A stretch of 27,176 nt of DNA from CAZFAP01 sp964516325 (GTDB lineage: Bacteria; Auribacterota; JABMQX01): NCBI GenBank assembly GCA_964516325.1, contig CAZFAP010000051.1:1-27176 (forward strand), given 5' to 3'. Below the pieces are notes generated by a model. The model ran no database searches, was not told the DNA's origin, and was given only the letters and a program-made list of their open reading frames with translations. A program made the position numbers and the translations under genes. Shown here in pieces: positions 7,703-14,634 of this stretch; positions within the stretch are counted from its first letter, which is position 1, and each line of letters opens with the position of its first letter.

Positions 7703-8674
7703 TTGCGAATATACCGCGTGTCGAGGCTAAGATTCGTCGTGCAGGCGGCGATGTTCGTCTGCCTCGTCTATCTGGGCATGTGGGGCGTGCGCAGACTCAG
7801 AGTGCTTGGCGCCGAGCCGTCCCTGCCCAGCTTCTCTTGCGAATACGGCGCCCACGTCGCCAAATGTTACCTCTATGACCTTCAAACGATCCTGACGCGA
7901 GACAGCGACAATTTTTATCGGAAGCTCATCGAGCCAAGCATCTTCTTCATCGTGCTCGGAATTGTCGGCGGGCGAATGTGGTGCGGCTGGGCTTGTCCCC
8001 TCGGCTTTCTTCAGGACCTCATCACGAAGCTCCGATGCCGATTCCGGCTGAGAAGGGTTAGTTTCAGGGAGCGTGGGCGACGGGTCTTGCGATCCTTTTC
8101 TTACGGTCTTCTTGTGACAGCGCTCTTTATCGCCCTGGTGATCGGCTGGCCCGGATCAAAGCTCTACAGATATAACACGGACCTTTTTCGACCGTACTGC
8201 CAGCTCTGCCCGTCGAGGCAGTTGATTCCGCTGGTCGAGGGAAAGAGCGCCGACTTCCTGAAGATTGACCGCTTCAGTTCGGTCAGCCGGGTTATGAGCT
8301 GGCTGAGCATCGGCTTTGTGGGTCTGTTCGGCGTGGGCGCTTTCTTGTCGAGGAGATTCTGGTGTCGGCTCTGCCCTCTCGGCGCCGTGATGAGCGTGAT
8401 TCGGCTGAACAACTTTTCGCTTCTCGGCTTGAAAAAAGATACTATCGCCTGCACAAGGTGCGGCGTCTGCGCAAGAGTATGCCCCATGGACTTGAGTCGG
8501 ACGTATATGGAAAGAGACAAATCGGCTGTCCTCGACCGCGACTGCGTCCTATGCCTGAAGTGCGTGGAGAACTGCCCGGAAGACCGTGTGCTCCGGGCTA
8601 CTTTCGTCGGGCTGCCGATTTTTGGCTCAAGCTACGGTTACTTCAGTGGAGGACAGACAGGCGTTCCGAATTGA
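7703..8674 (+). CDS. NapH/NosR-like membrane 4Fe-4S protein, copy 2
   Basis: Second membrane polyferredoxin of this run, 323 residues, with the same layout as the first. It has hydrophobic helices, two Cx3CP motifs (C94/C98 in CGWACP, C221/C225 in CRLCP) and two C-terminal [4Fe-4S] motifs: C250, C253, C256, C260 and C281, C284, C287, C291. Unlike copy 1 it carries another CxxC pair (C166/C169 in YCQLCPSRQ) in the loop between helices that should face the periplasm, plus two Cys in an N-terminal loop (SFSCEYGAHVAKC). These could hold an additional cofactor or a disulfide. The start is a TTG at 7703, seven bases after GGAGG at 7691-7695. The two copies differ clearly in sequence, so they are unlikely to be a recent duplication. 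Electron partners are unknown. Confidence 0.87.
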   Translation: MRIYRVSRLRFVVQAAMFVCLVYLGMWGVRRLRVLGAEPSLPSFSCEYGAHVAKCYLYDLQTILTRDSDNFYRKLIEPSIFFIVLGIVGGRMWCGWACPLGFLQDLITKLRCRFRLRRVSFRERGRRVLRSFSYGLLVTALFIALVIGWPGSKLYRYNTDLFRPYCQLCPSRQLIPLVEGKSADFLKIDRFSSVSRVMSWLSIGFVGLFGVGAFLSRRFWCRLCPLGAVMSVIRLNNFSLLGLKKDTIACTRCGVCARVCPMDLSRTYMERDKSAVLDRDCVLCLKCVENCPEDRVLRATFVGLPIFGSSYGYFSGGQTGVPN

Positions 8675-8745
8675 GGAAAATCGGAGGATGGCTGCTCAGG
8701 ATTATTCGCAGTGCTCCAAACAAGAACCAAAGTGAAGGAGAAGGC

Positions 8746-11391
8746 ATGAAGCGTTTTGCAAGGGTCTCAGCGACGCTGATCACAATTTCCTTCTTTGCGA
8801 CGACCGGATATTTTTGGGTCAAGAATCACGGCACGAAAGCCCTGGGCGACAACTCTTCAGGCTTGAGTTCTCCTTTGACCGCGGCGGACCTCGCCAGCGA
8901 TCCGTATCAGAACTATTTCACCGGACACTGGTGCGACTGTTGGCGGAAGGTTGACCTGGCGCCGGTCGAGGAGATGAAGCTCTACGAAGGCGTGTTGCCC
9001 AGAGCGGTCTGCCCGGGAATGGGAAAGCTCATGACCGTCAACACCGATGGGATGACGCCCGACGAGAAGTTCCTTGCGCAGGCGGTCGTGGGGCTGGTGA
9101 ACCGGCGGGCGCCGATCTGGTATCTCGTCGAGAAAGGAGACTTCTGGTACGGGGGAAGGAAGGCGCCCTGGCATGATGGCATCACGGGCGCACCCTTTAA
9201 GGGCCCCTACTTCGGCAATCGAATCATAACGCAGGAGGTCGGCTACCGAATTGACAGAGACCAATTTCTGCTGGCGGTCAAGAGGTTCTACAACGAGCTT
9301 CAGCCGGTGATGATCAAAGGGCTGGTCATCTACGACCCCGCGCTTCTCGACCCGAATGCGAAACCCGCTCAGCCCCGCGCGGTCCTCAACGTCGTCCGCA
9401 CACTCTGCGGCGTGGAACAAGCGATCCCCCTTACGCCAGGACTTTACGAGAAGCTCAGTCGGGCGAAAGTCGAAAACCCATCGCTCGGCGACCGAACCCC
9501 TCTCCCCGTAATTCTCGACACGCGAGACCAGAAGGATTGGATGATTTCCGCCTGCAATGGCGACGAGGAGGAAGCCGCCCGAAGAGTCTATGCGTGGGCG
9601 TTCAACAACCTGTGGAAGAATTGCGACCATCACGCGATCTGCTTCGTTCCGCCGCTCGGCGCACCGGTCCCAGGCAACGACCTGACCGACTACGCCATCC
9701 AGTTCAAAGTGTTCTGCTTCCACGCGGGAGGCGATACGAAGAGGGACGAGAAGCAACTGGAGTACGTCCTCGGCCAAAGCCCAGTGAACATCCCCATCAT
9801 CGGCTGCCTGAGCGGCAGGACGGGCGAGGAATTCTTGAACGATCGTGTCCGGCTGCTGCGGCTCTTCTCGCGGTTCGGGAAGTTCTTCGTTGATTTCGGC
9901 GCCGCGAAGAATATCAGCCTCCATTCCGGCGAGAGGCGCCCGCAGAGGACGACGTACCGGCAGAAGGAAATCCAATTTCGAGAACTCGATCCCTCGAAAA
10001 CGTACATCAGCTTCGTTCTCACGAACGGCAACAGCATCGCCCGTCTGATGTCCAGCCGCGCTGTCCACTGGGACTATGAGTCGCGCGGCTCCGTGCCGAT
10101 GAACTGGTCGCTTCCGCTGACCGCCGCTGACGCATGCCCCAACATTCTGACGTATTTCTACAACACAGCGACGGAAAACGACTACTTCGTGGCAGACTTC
10201 GGCGGGCTGGGTGAGATGTTCCCGTCGGTTTATGGAGCGGTTCTCAGGGACAAAGCGAACCTCGTCGGCGACTATCTTAAGGAAACTAACAAGTACATGG
10301 GCTACATGGACCTCAGTGAGCTGTGGGTCGAGCAGTCCGACCCCGCCACCGAGCAGATGTTCGTCAACAGCCTCACGGGCCTGAAGGCGATGCTCTACGG
10401 AAGAAAGGCGGCGAGAAGTTACCTGCCGAAGTCGAGCTTCGTGCTCGGTCAAAAACCGATCTTCTGCACCTTCGTTGACATGGACAATCCCAAGAAGGCT
10501 CTCGCTTCTCTGAAGGACACGATCTCTCGTTTCCCCGAGAAGTTCATCGTCGTGGGGCTGGATGAGACCGCGTTCTCGGAGGATGACGATGTCGTGGGAG
10601 AGATCGCCCGCGCCACGCAGGGTCTGGGCGGCGGGGTCAAAGTCGTTCGCCTCGACGAGCTCCGCCATCTTTACCAGCAGGCGGTCGAGAAGAAGCTCGT
10701 GGACGCGTCGCAGCCCGCTTTTGCCAGCGTCGGCGGCGACGGGAGTTCGTTGGAGATCAGGAGGGTCACTGCTGGAAGGCTGACTGTTGACGGGCAGCTT
10801 GAGGACTGGAGCACAGCCGGAATCTCGGCAATGAGCCTGAGGCTCGCAAGTCCTCCTGGAGAATCCGGCGGCTCGGAGGATTCCCCTGCTCGGGCGAATG
10901 CAAGGGTCGCCTACGACGACAGATTCCTCTATCTGGCAGTGGAAGCCAAGGACAAGTCGCCCTTCGTTGACGATTTCAATCTGACGGCGGGCGATTCGGT
11001 GGTCCTATTCGTGGACACTCGGTCCGCGCGCTTTCAGGAGCCCGAGATGACGGAGGGTTTCTACAAGCTACACCTGGTTCCCGCCGTCGGGCTCCTGAAG
11101 AAGCCAACCGCGGTCTTCGGCTACCCGACGTTTGACCTCGACCTCGTGAGCAACAATAAGTACGGGATTGAGGAGGAAGTGATAAGCAAAGCGACCTCCG
11201 ACGGATACCTCATCGAGGCGGCGATTCCGCTGATGAATTTCCCCTACGTGAAATGGGAGCAAGGGGCTACGCTCCGCCTCGCTATCGCGGTTAACGATGC
11301 AGACGATTCGGGACGGGTTGCGTGCCTCAGCTCGAATGGGCAGGATGCCGCCACGAACCGAGTCCTCCTATTGGAGGCGGTGCTGAAGTAG
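8746..11391 (+). CDS. Exported GxGYxYP-family protein with CBM9-like C-terminal domain
   Basis: Exported protein of 881 residues. An N-terminal signal or anchor (MKRFARVSATLITISFFATTGYFW) is followed by a long region with the organisation of GxGYxYP proteins, a putative glycoside-hydrolase-like family. This region contains FVLTNGNSIARL, then MNWSLPLTAADACPNILTYFYNTATENDYFV, and then the site equivalent to the name-giving motif. Here that site reads GGLGEMFP (residues 486-493), so the first Tyr is Glu and the second is Phe. From about residue 669 a second domain starts with LTVDGQLEDW and continues with YDDRFLYLAVEAKD, which is characteristic of CBM9-like domains. ATG at 8746 follows AAGGAG; the reading frame is open for another 128 codons upstream, but that part overlaps the NapH-like gene and is not coding. 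The enzymatic role of the family is not proven, and the altered motif makes activity uncertain. Confidence 0.82.
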   Translation: MKRFARVSATLITISFFATTGYFWVKNHGTKALGDNSSGLSSPLTAADLASDPYQNYFTGHWCDCWRKVDLAPVEEMKLYEGVLPRAVCPGMGKLMTVNTDGMTPDEKFLAQAVVGLVNRRAPIWYLVEKGDFWYGGRKAPWHDGITGAPFKGPYFGNRIITQEVGYRIDRDQFLLAVKRFYNELQPVMIKGLVIYDPALLDPNAKPAQPRAVLNVVRTLCGVEQAIPLTPGLYEKLSRAKVENPSLGDRTPLPVILDTRDQKDWMISACNGDEEEAARRVYAWAFNNLWKNCDHHAICFVPPLGAPVPGNDLTDYAIQFKVFCFHAGGDTKRDEKQLEYVLGQSPVNIPIIGCLSGRTGEEFLNDRVRLLRLFSRFGKFFVDFGAAKNISLHSGERRPQRTTYRQKEIQFRELDPSKTYISFVLTNGNSIARLMSSRAVHWDYESRGSVPMNWSLPLTAADACPNILTYFYNTATENDYFVADFGGLGEMFPSVYGAVLRDKANLVGDYLKETNKYMGYMDLSELWVEQSDPATEQMFVNSLTGLKAMLYGRKAARSYLPKSSFVLGQKPIFCTFVDMDNPKKALASLKDTISRFPEKFIVVGLDETAFSEDDDVVGEIARATQGLGGGVKVVRLDELRHLYQQAVEKKLVDASQPAFASVGGDGSSLEIRRVTAGRLTVDGQLEDWSTAGISAMSLRLASPPGESGGSEDSPARANARVAYDDRFLYLAVEAKDKSPFVDDFNLTAGDSVVLFVDTRSARFQEPEMTEGFYKLHLVPAVGLLKKPTAVFGYPTFDLDLVSNNKYGIEEEVISKATSDGYLIEAAIPLMNFPYVKWEQGATLRLAIAVNDADDSGRVACLSSNGQDAATNRVLLLEAVLK

Positions 11392-11430
11392 GAGCCTGGG
11401 CTCCACCCAGCGCGAAAGGCGAAGGACACG

Positions 11431-12642
11431 ATGACGACGTTTTCGGACATTTCGTCAGGAGAGATGACAGCGTTGGACAGCGCCCTGGCATCCCCTCCCG
11501 AGATGGATTATTTCGGGTCGTGTCTGCGCACCCACCGGACGATGGAATGGCTTCAAGACGAGAAGGCGACTGGCCGCAAGGTAATAGGTTTGCTGGGCTG
11601 GGGTGCTCCCGCAGAGGTCGTTCTCGCGTCCGGGGGCGTTCCCGTCTGGCTCGTCGCCCGGTCGGAGGAGGAGAAGAAATCTCGTCGAGAGCTGTCGAGA
11701 GACGTTTGTCCAATCGTTGCGGCCTCGTATGCGGGCGCGCGAGCGCTAACCCAGCAAGGGTTATTAGATGCCGTCGTCGTGCCAGGAACCTGCGATTGGA
11801 AGCGGAAGCTCAGCGACCTTCTTGCCGATTCCGTCCAGGTATTCATGCTTGAGTCACCCTCCTCAATAAGCGTCAGCAGTATCGAGTCCGACCTGAAAAG
11901 GCTTGCTCGCGAAATGGCCATCGTCACCGACCTTCCACTGACGCCGGGAAACCTGCGGTTCGCTCGCGAAAGCGTTTCCAGGGGTTACGGAGCCCTCGTG
12001 AGTCTTCAGCGCCTCCAAATAGACCCGGCATGCTCGCTCTCGGGAGCGGATGCATTGGCTGTCCAACAATCGTTTATGAGGGATGACATTTCTCGGTGGA
12101 CAGAGCACTGCCGTTCGGTCGTCCGAACGGTCGAGCGACGCTCGAATGGACAGAGAGACGACTCGCCCAGTTCGGCCCCCCGAATCCTTGTCGTGGGTTC
12201 TCCAGTGATTTGGAAGCAAGGGAACCTCGTCGAGCTCATCGAGGAGGCGGGTGCAAAGGTCGTCTGCAATGACTTCCATTCTCGCCTGAGCTTGCTACGG
12301 ACGGCGGGAACGTCGTCCCGGGACGGCGAGGCGACTTTCAAGGGGCTTGTCGCTCGCTGGGCGAGGACTGCTTTTTGTTCGTTGGTGGGCGCAGACGACG
12401 AGGATGCGATCTTCCGTGCGATTGACGGCTTTAACGTGCACGGCGTGGTCGTGCACGTTTACAGGGCGTGCGCGAGACTTCAAATGAAAATGCCAGGATT
12501 TATAGCGCGGTTGCGGGATCGAGGTATCCCCTCGATTCTCCTCGAGACCGAAGGAGAGGAGAACGAGAACCGGCGGCTGCTCGCCAGAATTCAGCCTTTC
12601 ATCGAGATGCTTCTTGCAAGGAGGGGCGCAGCGTGGGCTTAG
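11431..12642 (+). CDS. 2-hydroxyacyl-CoA dehydratase D-subunit/HgdB-YjiM-like iron-sulfur protein, copy 1
   Basis: Cytoplasmic protein of 403 residues from the HgdB/BcrB/YjiM family. Members bind [4Fe-4S] or double-cubane clusters and are reduced by an ATP-dependent activator. The three expected Cys are present: C93 in DVCP, C121 in TCDWK and C347 in YRACARL. The opening GRKVIGLLGWGAPAEVVLASGGVPVWL matches the conserved GxxxxxxxxxxxPxEl-A-Gxxpv pattern, and GSPVIWKQGNLVELIEEAGAKVV matches the second Rossmann-like domain. The start has GAAGGA directly upstream. The gene overlaps its activator gene by 10 bases. The substrate cannot be read from sequence: choices include a hydroxyacyl-CoA dehydratase, a benzoyl-CoA-reductase-like subunit or a double-cubane protein acting on small molecules. 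Confidence 0.87.
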   Translation: MTTFSDISSGEMTALDSALASPPEMDYFGSCLRTHRTMEWLQDEKATGRKVIGLLGWGAPAEVVLASGGVPVWLVARSEEEKKSRRELSRDVCPIVAASYAGARALTQQGLLDAVVVPGTCDWKRKLSDLLADSVQVFMLESPSSISVSSIESDLKRLAREMAIVTDLPLTPGNLRFARESVSRGYGALVSLQRLQIDPACSLSGADALAVQQSFMRDDISRWTEHCRSVVRTVERRSNGQRDDSPSSAPRILVVGSPVIWKQGNLVELIEEAGAKVVCNDFHSRLSLLRTAGTSSRDGEATFKGLVARWARTAFCSLVGADDEDAIFRAIDGFNVHGVVVHVYRACARLQMKMPGFIARLRDRGIPSILLETEGEENENRRLLARIQPFIEMLLARRGAAWA

Positions 12643-13457
12643 TCGTCGGCGTTGATGTCGGTTCCACAGCGGCGAAACTCGTCTTGATGGAGAACTCAAG
12701 CGTCCTTGCGGCAGAAGTCTGCCCCACCGGGCCGAACTGCCAGAAGACAGCGAATGCTCTGCTCGCGGCCGCATTGGAGTCCGCAGGAAGGGAATGGTCC
12801 GACATTGAGTACGCGGTCTCCACCGGCTACGGACGAAGGCTGATTCATTTCTCCAACGAAGTTGTCAGCGAGATCACTGCGAATGCTAAAGGGGCCGTCT
12901 GGGTTAGCAAGGGAAATGTCGCCATCGGTACAGTAATTGACGTCGGGGGTCAGGATAGCAAGGTTCTCTCTCTCGATGAATCCGGGCGCGTGGTAGGCTT
13001 CGCGATGAATGATAAGTGCGCCGCAGGGACGGGGCGATTCCTGGAGGTTCTCTCGCGCATTCTGGAAATAAACCTGGATGCTCTCGGCGACATTTCCCTC
13101 AAATCAATTAAGCCGCTTGAGATAAGCAGCATGTGCACCGTGTTTGCGGAGTCGGAGGTCGTTTCCCTTATATCTCAGGGAGAAAGCGTCCCGGACATTG
13201 TTGCGGCGCTGCATCGCGCGGTGGCCCGGCGAGTCGGCGCCCTGGCGGCTTCGGTTGGCGTGCGCGAAGCCGTGTTCTTCGACGGCGGGCCCGCGCTGAA
13301 TTGCGGCCTGGTCAGAGCGTTCGAAGAGGAACTGGGCACGGCGCTGATCGTCCCCGATTCGCCGCAAGTCGTCACGGCGATAGGAGCAGCACTCATTGCC
13401 AGGGACTCTTTGTCGAGGAAGGGAGGTCGCGCCGGAGCCGATTCGGGCCGCCTCTGA
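12633..13457 (+). CDS. ATP-dependent activator of HgdB-type proteins (BadF/BadG/BcrA/HgdC family)
   Basis: ASKHA-fold ATPase of 274 residues that, in its family, is a homodimer sharing one [4Fe-4S] cluster and injecting low-potential electrons into its partner on ATP hydrolysis. Visible motifs are the phosphate-1 loop VGVDVGSTAAKLVLM at the start, STGYGR, the second phosphate loop VIDVGGQDSKV, and the cluster ligands C129 (DKCAAGTGRF) and C168 (SMCTVFAESEV). The C-terminal FFDGGPALNCGLVRAFEEEL segment is also present. The length is normal. The GTG start at 12633 lies within the end of the upstream HgdB-like gene and follows AAGGAGGGG at a good distance, so the two genes are translationally coupled. 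It probably serves both HgdB-type proteins of this cluster. Confidence 0.93.
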   Translation: MGLVVGVDVGSTAAKLVLMENSSVLAAEVCPTGPNCQKTANALLAAALESAGREWSDIEYAVSTGYGRRLIHFSNEVVSEITANAKGAVWVSKGNVAIGTVIDVGGQDSKVLSLDESGRVVGFAMNDKCAAGTGRFLEVLSRILEINLDALGDISLKSIKPLEISSMCTVFAESEVVSLISQGESVPDIVAALHRAVARRVGALAASVGVREAVFFDGGPALNCGLVRAFEEELGTALIVPDSPQVVTAIGAALIARDSLSRKGGRAGADSGRL

Positions 13458-13487
13458 TTCTGGCCCGGGCGCATGGCTCTCGTCGTG

Positions 13488-13496
13488 TGCTATAAT
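13488..13496 (+). promoter_or_regulatory. Extended -10 promoter upstream of the DUF6599 gene
   Basis: The bases TGCTATAAT form a perfect sigma-70 extended -10 element (TGn followed by TATAAT) in the 123-base gap between the activator gene and the DUF6599 gene. No clear -35 hexamer is present at 16-18 bases, which extended -10 promoters can tolerate. Transcription would start near 13503, giving a leader of about 78 bases. Confidence 0.45.
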
Positions 13497-13580
13497 CTCG
13501 ACGAGAACTTCGGTCTTCTGGCGGGGGCAAGTGCCCAATTCGCCTTGGCGCCACATGTTGTCCGAGGAGATAGGAGTCTG

Positions 13581-14540
13581 ATGACAATGGCATCGAGACC
13601 AAAAATCCTGGTATGGGCAGCCGCCCTCTCGGCTCTTCTTCTTTTGACTGATGCGGGCAGCGGTTTCGGGTCTGAGAAGATTTTGCTATCAGAGATTCAA
13701 GTCGCTGGCTGGCAGGCGACGGACGTTCAGAGCTATGTCGGCAAGGCGCTCTACGACGCGATTGACGGCTATGCCGACTTTCACATGGGCTTCAACTTCA
13801 AAGATTCCGAGAGGAGATTCTTCATCAGCGGCGACAAGCGCATCGAGGCGTTCAGCTACCGCTTCGACACCCCGGAGAACGCCTTCGGGCTTTTCTCCAT
13901 CATGAGGATCGGTTCGCCCAAGCCGGTTGATATCGGAAACGAAGCCTCCCTCGATGGGCGGGTCCTGCACATGTGGAAAGGCGACTACTACATCGCGGTC
14001 AGCGACCTGGGGAAAGCGGAAGCGTCCCCCGACGAGATTCTGAGCTTCGCCAAAGCCGTTGACGCGCAATTCTCAAAGCAGTACTCCAAGCCCTCCATTG
14101 TCCAGACCCTGCCTGCAAAGAACCTCGTCCCGCATTCGGTCGCGTATTTCCACTACCGAAATGCGCTCGAGAGACTGACCTATCTCGGCGAGGAGAATGT
14201 CCTTCAGGTGGGCGATGACCTGACCAAGCCCTACGACGTGGAAGCCGCCTACGGGCAATTTCTCCTTGATAAGGCGAAATGCGAACTCATCGTGCTCCGG
14301 TATGAATCTCCCAAAAAGTCGGAAGTCGCCGCCCAGATGTTTATTGACGGCATGAAGGGCAGCCTGAAAACCTCGACGACGAACCGGCCGTGGGCGGAGC
14401 TCGTCGAGAGAAACGGCAAGCAGACCATTCTCTTCCGGGAGGGGAACGTTCTCATGCTTTCCTTCCCAACCACGAAGGGAGAGGTGGTCAAGGAACTGAT
14501 GAATCACGTCCTCGCCAATCTGAAGCGGAAAAACAATTGA
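13581..14540 (+). CDS. Exported DUF6599-family protein
   Basis: Product of 319 residues with a signal peptide (about residues 7-25, ILVWAAALSALLLLTDAGS). Its body resembles the DUF6599 family: AYDAIDGYADFHMGFNFKDSERRFF-like opening strands, then SYRFDTPENAFGLFSIMR, a middle HMWKGDYYIAVS region and RPWAELVERNGKQTILFREGNVLMLSF near the end. The function of DUF6599 is unknown; members are mostly exported proteins. ATG at 13581 is supported by AGGAGA and TAGGAG immediately upstream. Finding a secreted protein between cytoplasmic HgdC- and HgdB-type genes is unusual and suggests a shared regulatory or physiological context rather than a direct complex. Family assignment is from remembered sequence pattern and should be confirmed by a profile search. 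Confidence 0.72.
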   Translation: MTMASRPKILVWAAALSALLLLTDAGSGFGSEKILLSEIQVAGWQATDVQSYVGKALYDAIDGYADFHMGFNFKDSERRFFISGDKRIEAFSYRFDTPENAFGLFSIMRIGSPKPVDIGNEASLDGRVLHMWKGDYYIAVSDLGKAEASPDEILSFAKAVDAQFSKQYSKPSIVQTLPAKNLVPHSVAYFHYRNALERLTYLGEENVLQVGDDLTKPYDVEAAYGQFLLDKAKCELIVLRYESPKKSEVAAQMFIDGMKGSLKTSTTNRPWAELVERNGKQTILFREGNVLMLSFPTTKGEVVKELMNHVLANLKRKNN

Positions 14541-14634
14541 ACGGGCGGGCGCATACGATTCCGACGGGGGACGGCAACACCATGCCTCACTGCCTGAACC
14601 GGCCTGCCCAGACGCCCGAAGGAATAGAGCCGTC

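Noticed and set aside
8362..8745. Upstream extension of the GxGYxYP reading frame by 128 codons
   Set aside because: This part overlaps the ferredoxin motifs of the NapH-like gene in another frame. The ATG at 8746 with AAGGAG and a signal peptide is the real start.
8857..10668. A 603-codon open frame on the minus strand inside the GxGYxYP gene
   Set aside because: The plus-strand frame has a signal peptide, family motifs and a ribosome-binding site. The antisense frame has no recognisable domain and is an effect of G+C-rich third positions.
11391..11404. GGAGCC/GGCTCC palindrome after the GxGYxYP gene
   Set aside because: Loop of two bases, no T tract and only 39 bases before the next gene; it is too weak to call a terminator or operator.
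12468..12632. Upstream extension of the activator gene
   Set aside because: It overlaps the conserved end of the HgdB-type gene; GTG at 12633 begins exactly at the VGVDVGST phosphate loop.
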